In this document: piece by piece, positions 17,435 through 25,557 of the stretch | Position numbering within the stretch: position 1 is the first letter of the stretch | How the letters are laid out: each line of letters starts with the position of its first letter | NCBI RefSeq assembly: GCF_014212355.1 | Contig: NZ_JACKXD010000002.1 | Location: 558,001-622,000, forward strand | Length of the DNA stretch: 64,000 nucleotides | Origin: Halobellus ruber | GTDB lineage: Archaea; Halobacteriota; Halobacteria; Halobacteriales; Haloferacaceae | Direction of reading: 5' to 3' | Translations under genes and position numbers: made by a program | The notes under the pieces: generated by a model | Databases searched by the model: none | Told to the model about the DNA's origin: nothing | The model's input: the letters and a program-made list of their open reading frames with translations, nothing else

Positions 17435-20386
17435 ATGTCACGGGGCCATCAGTCCCCAGGGGTACGCGTCACACCGTACTACGATCGTGGGTACGAGGCC
17501 CGAACGGACGACCTCGAACGGACTCTGGAGCGACTCTCCACCGAGGCCGACATCGTCTTCGACGACCTCGCGCCGCTCGATCGGTTCGGTTCCGACGGCC
17601 CCGCGGCCGGCGGGACGCTCGTCTTCGCGACGCACGCCGACTCGGTTCCCGAACGTATCGACCCCCCGACAGTCTGGGTGACGCCGGATCCCGACGCGGC
17701 GGGCGAGGCCGTCGCCGCCGGCGCCCGGGACGCGATCACCTGGGAGCCGGGGTCGGACCTCGGCCTCCTCGAAACCAAACTCCCCCGAGCGCTACACCCG
17801 CCGGCGGTGCCCGACGGCTCGTATGCGGACCCCGACCGCGGGCCGCGCGCCGAACCGGCGCTCCGGACGGTCGAACGGGTCGACGACGGGATCCTCGAAG
17901 TCGACGGCGACAACCGGATCGCGTATCTCAACGAGGCCGCCGCGTCACTACTGGACGCGGACCGGAGGACGCTCCGGGGACGCTCCGTCTGGAACGTCCT
18001 CTCCGAGCGGGCGCTCAGCGACGTCCGGGACGCCGTCCGGCAGGCGCGGACGTCCGGAACCACGACCACTACCGAGGTCGTCGCCGGCGACGGCCGACGG
18101 CTCGACGTGACGCTGTACCCCGAGGAAGAGCGGCTCTCGGTCGCGGTCCGCGACACGGATGAACGCCGCGCCGAGACCGACCGCACGATGTACGAACACC
18201 TGGTGAAGACGGTCGGCGACGCGGTCTACATCCTCGACGAGGCGGGCCGGTTCACCTTCGTCAACGACGCGCTCTGTGAGATGACCGGGTACGACAGGGA
18301 GGAACTCCTCGGATCGTCGGTCCATCTCACCAAGGACGACCGAACCGTCGCGGCGGCGGAGGACGCACTCAGGGAACTCCTCCGGGAGAACGGCGACGCC
18401 GGGCCGGCAGAGATGTCGATCGCGAAGCTGGACGTGGAACTCGTCCGGAAGGACGGCAGCCGCATCCCCTGTACCGACCGGATGACGCTGCGCCCGCTCG
18501 AAAACGGCTCGTTCACCGGGACGGTCGGGACCCTCCGGGACGTGAGCCGGCAGCGCCGGCGGGAGCAGATCTTCAGCAACCTGCTCGAAGCGACCCAGGA
18601 TATGGTCGCCGCCGAAACCACCGCGGACGTCGCCGGCCGGGTCGTCGACGTGGCGACGGATACGATCGACGCCGACGGAGCGGCCGTCCGGGAGTACGAC
18701 CCCGCGGCCGACGCCCTGGTGCCGCTATCGGTCTCCGAGTCCGCCCGCGAACGGCTGGGGGACCGCCCGGTCTACGACGCCGACGAGGGGCCGGTCGGGA
18801 CCGCGTTCACCGAGGGCCGAACGGTCGAGGTCGACGACCCGGACCACCTGGATGCCGGGGGCGTCGGCTCGGCGACGTACCTTCCGATCGGCGACACCAG
18901 AGTACTCAGCGTGAGCCACGAGGGGACCGAGTCGGTCTCCGACGACGAACGGCAGTTCCTCGAACTCCTGACTGCCACTGCGGAGTCGGTCTTCGACCGC
19001 GTCGAGCGCGACCAGGAGCGCCGCCGCTACGAGGCGGTCGTCGAGACCGCGGACGACATGCTGTTCACGCTCGACGCCGAGGGCACGTTCACACTCGTCA
19101 CGGAGTCCCTCGCCAACCTGCTGGAAACGCGCCGATCGGAACTGGTAGGAACCCCGATCGAGGACGTCGTGATAGACGACGGCGTTGCGGAACTGATCGC
19201 GTCCCCGCCCGCCGGCTCCCACGTCACGGAAACCGAACTCCGGTCGCGGGACGACATCGAGATCCCGACGCGCATCTCCGTTTCGCCGATCTCGGATGCG
19301 GCCGTCGACGGCGTCGTCGGGACCGTCCAAGACATCCGGGAGCTACGGCTGGCCGAACAGGAGGCCTCCCGGCAGCGGCGCCGGTTCACCGAGCTTTTCG
19401 GGTCGCTGACCGACCCGCTGGTGGAGTTGTCCTTCGAACCGCCCGGCCCGACGGTCGTCACGGCCAACGACCAGTTCGTCGGGTTGGCGGACGCAAGCGG
19501 GAGCGAACTACAGGACGAACCGGTGGCGGCGGTGGCGGATCTCCTCCCGGAGCCGATCGCCGACGCCCTCGAAGCCACCGCGGCGCGACGGGAACAGATC
19601 GAGCGGGAGATCCGCGTCCGGACCGATGCCGGCGTCCGGTTCTACCTCGTCCGGAGCGTGCCCTACCGGAGCGGCGACGGCGAACGCGCGTTCGTCGTCC
19701 TGACCGACATCACCGAGGTCAAACAGCAGGGTACGCACCTCCGCGTCCTCCACCGCCTGTTGCGGCACAACCTCCGGAACCAGACGAACGTGATCCACGG
19801 TCGTGCGGAGCTCATCGCCGCCGAGACGGCCGACGACCGGATCGCCGCCCACGCCGACCGGATCGAGGACGCCAGCCGCGCGCTGCTCGACACCAGCGAG
19901 ACCGCACAGTCGATTCAACGGATCCTCCGTGCCGACCAGGTCGACTCCGATCCGCTGCCCGTCGGCGACCTCCCGGACCGGCTCGAATACCTGGCAGCGT
20001 CGGTCGCGCCCGACACGGACGTCCGAGTGGATATCGATACCGACGAGCCGGTCCCGTACGACGAGCCGATCGAGCGTGCGCTCACCGAGCTACTGGACAA
20101 CGCGGTCGAGTACGGAACGCCGGAGGACGGCGACACGGTCGTCGTCACCGTCACCGATCGGGACGACGGCGGTATCCGGATCGCGGTCGCGGACGACGGT
20201 CCCGGCATCCCCGACGCGGAGTGGTCGGTGGTCGCAGGCGACCGCGAGATCACGCAACTCCAGCACGCCTCCGGCCTCGGCCTGTGGCTCGCCAAGTGGG
20301 TGGCAGACAGATACGGCGGCGACCTCGAACTCGTCTCCGGCGGGGCTGACGGGACCACGGTCGCCATCGACCTCCCGGACGGCTGA
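17435..20386 (+). CDS. multi-domain sensor histidine kinase (PAS-PAS-GAF-PAS-PAS-HisKA-HATPase)
   Basis: A 983-residue cytoplasmic sensor without membrane segments. Residues 1-110 look like a receiver fold lacking a clear phospho-acceptor Asp. PAS-like units follow at about 137-245 (DGILEVDGDNRIAYLNEAA) and 250-368 (DAVYILDEAGRFTFVNDAL), a GAF-like unit at about 385-540, and further PAS units at about 545-650 and 655-775. The haloarchaeal kinase core has phospho-acceptor His about 777 in LLRHNLRNQ, N box ELLDNAVEYG, G1 DDGPGIPD and G2 GLGLWLAKWV. No response regulator gene is adjacent, so it is an orphan kinase. A TATA-like CATTAAAAAA (17401-17410) lies about 29 bases before ATG. Confidence 0.92.
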   Translation: MSRGHQSPGVRVTPYYDRGYEARTDDLERTLERLSTEADIVFDDLAPLDRFGSDGPAAGGTLVFATHADSVPERIDPPTVWVTPDPDAAGEAVAAGARDAITWEPGSDLGLLETKLPRALHPPAVPDGSYADPDRGPRAEPALRTVERVDDGILEVDGDNRIAYLNEAAASLLDADRRTLRGRSVWNVLSERALSDVRDAVRQARTSGTTTTTEVVAGDGRRLDVTLYPEEERLSVAVRDTDERRAETDRTMYEHLVKTVGDAVYILDEAGRFTFVNDALCEMTGYDREELLGSSVHLTKDDRTVAAAEDALRELLRENGDAGPAEMSIAKLDVELVRKDGSRIPCTDRMTLRPLENGSFTGTVGTLRDVSRQRRREQIFSNLLEATQDMVAAETTADVAGRVVDVATDTIDADGAAVREYDPAADALVPLSVSESARERLGDRPVYDADEGPVGTAFTEGRTVEVDDPDHLDAGGVGSATYLPIGDTRVLSVSHEGTESVSDDERQFLELLTATAESVFDRVERDQERRRYEAVVETADDMLFTLDAEGTFTLVTESLANLLETRRSELVGTPIEDVVIDDGVAELIASPPAGSHVTETELRSRDDIEIPTRISVSPISDAAVDGVVGTVQDIRELRLAEQEASRQRRRFTELFGSLTDPLVELSFEPPGPTVVTANDQFVGLADASGSELQDEPVAAVADLLPEPIADALEATAARREQIEREIRVRTDAGVRFYLVRSVPYRSGDGERAFVVLTDITEVKQQGTHLRVLHRLLRHNLRNQTNVIHGRAELIAAETADDRIAAHADRIEDASRALLDTSETAQSIQRILRADQVDSDPLPVGDLPDRLEYLAASVAPDTDVRVDIDTDEPVPYDEPIERALTELLDNAVEYGTPEDGDTVVVTVTDRDDGGIRIAVADDGPGIPDAEWSVVAGDREITQLQHASGLGLWLAKWVADRYGGDLELVSGGADGTTVAIDLPDG

Positions 20387-20412
20387 CCGGTCGCGCCCCC
20401 GCCGGGCCTCCG

Positions 20413-22071
20413 TCACTCGTAGGTCTCCTGGGTCAGAAGCCGGAGCCGCGTGCCGTTGTACGAGACGGTCACCCGCGAGACGTTGCGGTCGAACCGGAGC
20501 CCGTCGACGGTCACGGACTCGTTTTTCCCGGGGAAGGCCACAGTCTCGTTGCTCGAGCCGTTGTGGCGCGTGACCCGCAACCGGTAGGCCTCCCGCGTGG
20601 GGACGACGGTCACGTTCCGGCCGGCGAGCGTCGGCCCGGCAGTGGCCGGCTCGGAGGTGTACACCACCTGCATCGCGTCGCGGTCGCCGAGCCCGACCCG
20701 GTAGGCGGTGCCCCCGCCGAGCACCTGCCAGCCGTCGCGCTGTGCGTACACCGTCTCGCGCCAGCCGACCCCGCCGAGCCGGACGGCGACCCGGCCGGTG
20801 AACGCCAGCCGTCCCTTCGGGACCGCCGTGGTCCAGATCCCGCGGTCGGTGCTCCGCACGATCACGCCGGAAGTGTTGACCGCGGTGGTCTCCCCGAAGG
20901 CCTCGACGTCCACGACGGACACGAGCCCGTTCCGGACGTTCTCGGCGTACGTGACCTCGTAATCCCGGACCGTTCGCTCCTCGCCCGGAAGCTCCCCCGC
21001 CTCCGCGGTGAAGAGGTTCGCCGGGACCGCGGGCCCGGCGATCGCCGCGGTCGCGAGCAGCAGCACCCCCGCCGCGACCTGCCAGTTCCGGACCACGCCG
21101 CTGTCGGCGCCGAGTTCCCACTCGAAGAGGGGATCGTCGCGGGCGACGACCGCCACCACGACGAGAACGGCCAACAGGGCGACGAGCACCACGCCCACGG
21201 CGCGATAGAGCACGTACGTCTCTCCGCCGCGGAACCAGTACACCGCCCACAGCGACTGCTCGACCGCGACGAGCAGGGCGCCCAGCCAGAGCCGGCGCGC
21301 GCTCGGCCGGTCGCCCGCCAGGCGGGTTCGGACGATCCACAGCCCGAGGAGGACGCCGATCAGGAGCCCGAGGGCGTGGCCCTGGATCGCGATGTCGGCC
21401 CACCACGGCGAGATGTACGCGGGGCGGCCCATCGCGACGAGCGTGGGGGTTCGGAGCGCGTTGTACACGAGTCGGAGCGCGCCGCCGCCGACGAGTGCGA
21501 TCACGGTCCCCAGCGGGTAGTTCACCAGTGCCACGCCCGCAAAGGCGAACACGACCCCCGAGAAGCCGATGATCGGGCCGACTGCGAACACCGAAGTCAG
21601 AAACCCGACGGCGATCACCGCCGCGGGGAACGCCACGAACCCGCGGACGTAGGGGTTCGTCCGGAACGAGGAGAACGTCTGTGCCCCCCGGCGTCTGGGG
21701 AAGTGGCCCCACGCGTACTCCGCCAGCGGGGCGAGCGTGAGCGTCCCGATCAGGTTCCCGATCAGGTGGTTCGCGCCGTTGTGGGAGAACGCCGCGGTGA
21801 GCATACCGGTCGGGTAGAAGTACGACCACGCCCGGAACGGGATCGTGACCGGCGAATACCAGTTCCGGAGCCCGCCCTGCACCAGGAGGTACACCGCGAG
21901 AACGAAGCCGGCCGACAGGAGCGTGCCCCAGGGGACCCCGAGCACGAACCGTTCGCGAAGACGGGCGCCGAACACCGACGGCCGATCCACGAGGAACGTC
22001 ACCGCGAGGGAGACCAGAAGCGCGGCCACGACTGCGAGACGGGAGAGGAGATCGACCGGAAGCGAATCCAT
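20413..22071 (-). CDS. rhomboid-family intramembrane protease with C-terminal extracytoplasmic domain
   Basis: Residues 1 to about 345 form the membrane part with about eight or more hydrophobic segments. The rhomboid elements are HNGANHLIGNL, the nucleophile Ser in GFSGVVFAF and the general-base His in IQGHALGLLIG. After about residue 345 comes a roughly 200-residue polar, beta-rich domain full of Val, Thr and N-x-S/T sites (NVTV, NGSSNETV, NESV, NVSR), expected outside the cell. Typical prokaryotic rhomboids lack such a domain. Genes on both sides give no substrate hint. TATA-like TTCTTAACGG (minus strand, about 22091-22101) precedes the ATG. Confidence 0.85.
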   Translation of the reverse strand: MDSLPVDLLSRLAVVAALLVSLAVTFLVDRPSVFGARLRERFVLGVPWGTLLSAGFVLAVYLLVQGGLRNWYSPVTIPFRAWSYFYPTGMLTAAFSHNGANHLIGNLIGTLTLAPLAEYAWGHFPRRRGAQTFSSFRTNPYVRGFVAFPAAVIAVGFLTSVFAVGPIIGFSGVVFAFAGVALVNYPLGTVIALVGGGALRLVYNALRTPTLVAMGRPAYISPWWADIAIQGHALGLLIGVLLGLWIVRTRLAGDRPSARRLWLGALLVAVEQSLWAVYWFRGGETYVLYRAVGVVLVALLAVLVVVAVVARDDPLFEWELGADSGVVRNWQVAAGVLLLATAAIAGPAVPANLFTAEAGELPGEERTVRDYEVTYAENVRNGLVSVVDVEAFGETTAVNTSGVIVRSTDRGIWTTAVPKGRLAFTGRVAVRLGGVGWRETVYAQRDGWQVLGGGTAYRVGLGDRDAMQVVYTSEPATAGPTLAGRNVTVVPTREAYRLRVTRHNGSSNETVAFPGKNESVTVDGLRFDRNVSRVTVSYNGTRLRLLTQETYE

Positions 22072-22172
22072 AGTTCCGAGTGAGTGAGCGAACCGTTAAG
22101 AAGCTACGCAGTCCGCAGGCGTTGCGTCGCGAGACGGAAGCCGATCGAAACCGGGACGCCTCACCGGCCGGG

Positions 22173-22451
22173 TCAGAGTTTGCTCTCGGCGTCCTCTGCC
22201 AGCTCCTCCATCCGCTTGCCCACGCGGCCGGCGTTGGAGAACTCCTCGTCGGTCATCGCCGACGCGAGCGCGTTGCCGAGGACGAACACGGCGTGTTTGT
22301 GCTCGCTCTTCGATTTGTGGACGTGTGAAGGGTCGACATCGAGGTTCTCGTACTCCTCGAAGATACTCTCGTCGACCTCCTCGCGCCCCGCGAAGTTGTC
22401 CTTGATGATCAGCATCTGTTCGTGGAGTTCCAGGAGCTCGTCCTTGTGCAT
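22173..22451 (-). CDS. UPF0058 family protein
   Basis: A 92-residue mostly helical haloarchaeal protein of the UPF0058 family, function unknown. It begins MHKDELLELHEQMLIIKDNF and contains a His-rich loop DPSHVHKSKSEHKHAVFVLGNAL, which could bind metal. It has its own TATA-like element (CCCTTAACATC on the minus strand, about 22474-22484), about 28 bases before the ATG. Neighbours are unrelated. Confidence 0.85.
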   Translation of the reverse strand: MHKDELLELHEQMLIIKDNFAGREEVDESIFEEYENLDVDPSHVHKSKSEHKHAVFVLGNALASAMTDEEFSNAGRVGKRMEELAEDAESKL

Positions 22452-22574
22452 ACGGCAACGTACGCGAGAGGCGATGTTAAGGGTTTTTGCTGGAAGCTCA
22501 CACGGTCGGGACTGTCGTCGTACGGGTCGGACGCCGTCCGAAGCCCCGAACCCGGCCGCTGAGTGGCTACGCTG

Positions 22575-22784
22575 TCAGAAGACGTACTCGTCGTCGTGTC
22601 CCATCATCCCGTCGTCTTCGAGGCGGTCGTCCTCGTCGATCGGGCCGCTCGTTTTGAACGCACGGAGGCCGGTCGAGAGGAGTTCCTCGATGGCCTCCTC
22701 CCGGTTGACGAACTCGCCTTGATCGACGAGTTGCGCGATCTGCATTTCGAGGTGTTCGGGGACGCTTATATTCACCTTGGGCAT
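22575..22784 (-). CDS. ribbon-helix-helix DNA-binding protein (CopG/Arc-like)
   Basis: A 69-residue protein. The first 42 residues show the RHH pattern: a beta strand PKVNISVPEHLEMQIAQLV and two helices NREEAIEELLSTGLRAF. The tail is very acidic (DEDDRLEDDG). RHH proteins dimerise and bind operator DNA in the major groove. The start ATG 22784 lies about 30 bases after AATTAAATACC (minus strand, 22811-22822). The frame continues upstream into sequence without homology, so only this short form is real. No toxin or other partner gene is adjacent. Confidence 0.8.
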   Translation of the reverse strand: MPKVNISVPEHLEMQIAQLVDQGEFVNREEAIEELLSTGLRAFKTSGPIDEDDRLEDDGMMGHDDEYVF

Positions 22785-22994
22785 CTGATCGTCCGACGCT
22801 TTGAATCCGGGGTATTTAATTCCTGTGGCGTCCTTTCCCGGTTTGCGAAATATCGCTTTGAAAATTCGGGAATCTATTTTTGATCGAAATAAAAGTATTA
22901 GCAATTTCGGTAAAACCGCGGTTTTATACGTCCCGGACGGGCGACGAACCCATCCGAGCCAGGCAGCATATGAACCTGCGGCCGAAGTGAGGGT

Positions 22995-23588
22995 ATGGCC
23001 GAAGACGTCACCGACCTCTACCGGGAGTTCGGCGACTCGCGGGTGCCGCCCGGGCAGCGTGCGAGCGACCGATTCCCGGTGCTGTCGAAGGGCGAAACGC
23101 CGTCGTGGGACCGCGAGACGTGGTCCTTCGAGGTGTGGGGCGCCGTCGAGACCGATCTTTCGCTTTCCTACGGGGCGTTCCAGGAGTTGCCGTCGACGAC
23201 GCAGCGGCAGGACTTCCACTGCGTCACCGGCTGGAGCGCGCTGGACTGTGAGTTCACCGGGGTCCCGTTCACCACGATCGCCGAACGGGCCGGAGTTGGC
23301 GACGACGCCGTCCACGTGCTGTTCCACGCGCTCGACGGATACACCACCGACCTCCCGCTGTCGGACTGTCTCCACGAGGGCGTCCTGTTCGCGTACGGTC
23401 ACGACGGCGACAGCCTGGCGCCGGACCACGGCGGGCCGCTCCGGGTGGTCACCCCCCACAAGTACGCGTACAAGGGCGCCAAGTGGATTGACGGCGTCGA
23501 GTTCCTGACCGAGCCCAAACGGGGCTACTGGGAAAAGCGCGGCTACTCCGCCACTGCGAACCCTTGGAACGAGGAACGGTACGGGTAG
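22995..23588 (+). CDS. molybdopterin-dependent oxidoreductase (sulfite oxidase/YedY family domain)
   Basis: A 197-residue soluble protein made of one oxidoreductase molybdopterin-binding domain. The molybdenum-ligating Cys lies in DFHCVTGWSALDCEF, as in sulfite oxidase-like proteins, and the C-terminal GPLRVVTPHKYAYKGAKWIDGVEF matches the cofactor-binding end of the domain. There is no signal peptide, heme domain or adjacent membrane partner, so the redox partner and substrate are unknown. The TATA-like GTTTTATACG (22921-22930) is about 70 bases upstream, giving a short leader. Confidence 0.85.
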   Translation: MAEDVTDLYREFGDSRVPPGQRASDRFPVLSKGETPSWDRETWSFEVWGAVETDLSLSYGAFQELPSTTQRQDFHCVTGWSALDCEFTGVPFTTIAERAGVGDDAVHVLFHALDGYTTDLPLSDCLHEGVLFAYGHDGDSLAPDHGGPLRVVTPHKYAYKGAKWIDGVEFLTEPKRGYWEKRGYSATANPWNEERYG

Positions 23589-23630
23589 TCGGCGGTATAA
23601 CGGAACCCACACCAAAGTTCACAGACGTTC

Positions 23631-23714
23631 TATAGTAGCGTTTGCAACTGGTTGCACATCCGATCGCACGACGGCGTGTGATCGAGTGAGCGAAGACTTG
23701 CAGACGCTACTATA
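23631..23714 (-). repeat. 84-base interrupted palindrome, copy A (reverse orientation)
   Basis: Starts TATAGTAGCGTTTGCAA and ends TTGCAGACGCTACTATA, so it has 17-base terminal inverted repeats with one mismatch, plus an inner inverted repeat around CGATCGCACGACGGCG. The same 84 bases recur at 48995-49078, 49982-50064 and 51071-51154, all in the opposite orientation. No protein is encoded. It resembles a miniature non-autonomous mobile element. Confidence 0.8.
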
Positions 23715-23750
23715 GGTCCCATCAATTCGCTCAGTACAGGTGAACTACCG

Positions 23751-23916
23751 ACCGCGAGCGAACGCAGTGAGCGAGCGGGCCGAGGAAGGGGCAAAGCCCC
23801 TGACGCAGGCTTTTGGCCGAGCTTTTGCCAGGGAGCGAGCAGGGCGGGACCGGAGGTCCCGCTGGCAGCCGGGCGAAGCCCGGCGACGAAGCGAGCGACC
23901 GCAGCAAAAGGTCGGT
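23751..23916. repeat. composite GC-rich repeat with nested hairpins, copy 1
   Basis: Part of the 561-base gene-free stretch between the molybdopterin enzyme and menF. It starts ACCGCGAGCGAACGCAGTGA, contains small hairpins (GGGGCAAAGCCCC, GCGGGACCGGAGGTCCCGC, GCCGGGCGAAGCCCGGC) and ends GCAGCAAAAGGTCGGT. The start, the CTTTTGGCCGAGCTTTTGCC middle and the end recur at 23994-24107 with different inner hairpins. No coding potential. Confidence 0.75.
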
Positions 23917-23993
23917 GCGCACATCAGTTCTATAGCCCAATTTGTCGAAATTAAACGTGAAAATAAGAATCAATTAATACGAGCGACTGCTGT

Positions 23994-24107
23994 ACCGCGA
24001 GCGAACGAAGTGAGCGAGCGGGCCAAGGAGGCCCCGAAGGGGCCGACGCCGTGCTTTTGGCCGAGCTTTTGCCAGGGCGGCGAAGCCGCCCGCAGCAAAA
24101 GGTCGGT
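23994..24107. repeat. composite GC-rich repeat with nested hairpins, copy 2
   Basis: A shorter version of the repeat at 23751-23916, separated from it by an AT-rich spacer. It shares the ACCGCGAGCGAACG start, the GCTTTTGGCCGAGCTTTTGC core and the CGCAGCAAAAGGTCGGT end. Its inner hairpins differ (GGCCCCGAAGGGGCC, GGCGGCGAAGCCGCC). The menF promoter begins directly after it. Confidence 0.75.
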
Positions 24108-24149
24108 GGGATAGTCAAATAAAAGGCAGTGGGATCCCGAGGTTCGACA

Positions 24150-25511
24150 ATGGAACCGTTGCGGACCGACGCGGCGGGCACGCACCTCGTCAGTCGGTCG
24201 GTCCCCGTCGAGCCGCCGTCGTTTCGGGCTGTGCTCCGCGCCGCCGACACCCCCCGGACGGTCTGGGGCGCCCCCGAGGAGGCGACCGTGGCGGGCGAGG
24301 GCGCGGCGGCAACGCTCACCGCGGACGGCGCGGGTCGGTTCGACACCATCAGGAACGCCGCCGAGGCGCTGTTCGCGTCGGGCGACGTCCACGCCGGCAC
24401 CGAAGCCGCCAGACCGCGGCTGTTCGGCGGGTTCGGCTTCCACACCGACAGCACGACGGGGCCGCCGTGGGAGGATTTCCCCGGCGCGCGGTTCGTCTTC
24501 CCCCGCGTGCAGGTCACCTGGGTCGACGGCGACGCGTGGGTGACGGTGAACGCAGTCGGCCCGGAGGCGACCGCCGAGTCAGTCGAGTCACGGTTGGCCG
24601 AGGAGCGCGGCCGGATCGAGTCGCTCCCGGACGCCGGCGACCTCGCGGACCCGCCCGGCGTGCGCAACCGACGCCGGACCACCGCCCGCGAGGACTGGCG
24701 CGAGGGCGTTGAGGCCGCGGTCGATCGGATCGAGTCGGGCGACCTCCAGAAGGTTGTGCTCGCACAGGCGCTCGACGTCGACCTCGATGGCGACCTCCCG
24801 TTGCCGGACGTGCTCGCCCGCCTGGGGGAGCGGTACCCCGACTGCTACCGCTTCCTGGTCGAGCCCGAGCCGGGTGCGGGACGGTTGCAGGCGTCGCTGT
24901 TCGGGGCGACGCCCGAGCGGCTGGTGTCGGTCCGGGGTCGGACAGTCGAGACCGACGCCCTCGCCGGAACGACCGGCCGCGGGGAAACCCCGGAGGAAGA
25001 CGAGTGGTTAGCCGCGGAGCTCGCCGAGGACGACAAGAACGCCCACGAGCACCAGCTGGTCGCCGACACGATCAAAGAACAGCTCGCGCCCTTCGCGGCG
25101 TCGGTGAGCGCCGGGCCGCGCCGGATCCGACGGCTCGCCACCGTCCAGCACCTCCGGACGCCGATCACTGCGACGCTCGATCGCGCCGAACACGTGCTGT
25201 CCCTGGTGGAGGCGCTCCACCCGACGCCCGCGGTCGGCGGGCTGCCGCCGGAGCGGGCGCTTGAGACGATCAGGGAGACCGAGCCGTTCGACCGCGGGTG
25301 GTACGCCGCGCCGGTCGGGTGGATCGACGCCGCGGGCTACGGCACCTTCGCGGTCGCGCTCAGGTCGGCCGTGGCCCGCGGCGACACCGCGACGCTGTTT
25401 GCGGGCGTCGGCATCGTCTCCGATTCCGACCCCGACGGCGAGTGGGACGAGGTTCAGCTGAAGTACCGGCCGATCCTCGACGAACTCGAACGGGAGGACG
25501 ACGGGCGGTGA
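24150..25511 (+). CDS. menF: isochorismate synthase
   Basis: Converts chorismate to isochorismate, the first step of menaquinone synthesis. The 453-residue protein has the chorismate-binding fold: KVVLAQALDVDL, PERLVSVRGRTVETDALAGT, the metal-binding Glu region DKNAHEHQLVADTI, LRTPITATL and the C-terminal GWIDAAGYGTFAVALRSA with GVGIVSDSDP. ATG 24150 is used because a TATA-like TCAAATAAAAGG (24115-24126) lies about 29 bases ahead and the upstream GTG adds no family sequence. It starts the menF-menD-menB-menA-menC run. Confidence 0.93.
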   Translation: MEPLRTDAAGTHLVSRSVPVEPPSFRAVLRAADTPRTVWGAPEEATVAGEGAAATLTADGAGRFDTIRNAAEALFASGDVHAGTEAARPRLFGGFGFHTDSTTGPPWEDFPGARFVFPRVQVTWVDGDAWVTVNAVGPEATAESVESRLAEERGRIESLPDAGDLADPPGVRNRRRTTAREDWREGVEAAVDRIESGDLQKVVLAQALDVDLDGDLPLPDVLARLGERYPDCYRFLVEPEPGAGRLQASLFGATPERLVSVRGRTVETDALAGTTGRGETPEEDEWLAAELAEDDKNAHEHQLVADTIKEQLAPFAASVSAGPRRIRRLATVQHLRTPITATLDRAEHVLSLVEALHPTPAVGGLPPERALETIRETEPFDRGWYAAPVGWIDAAGYGTFAVALRSAVARGDTATLFAGVGIVSDSDPDGEWDEVQLKYRPILDELEREDDGR

Positions 25512-25557
25512 GCCGACGCAGCGTCCCCAGGACGCCCGACCGGGAGGAGCCCCACAC

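Noticed and set aside
22785..23615. Upstream extension of the ribbon-helix-helix frame to 346 codons
   Set aside because: The extension is antisense to the molybdopterin oxidoreductase and crosses the promoter region; only the last 69 codons have protein-like sequence.
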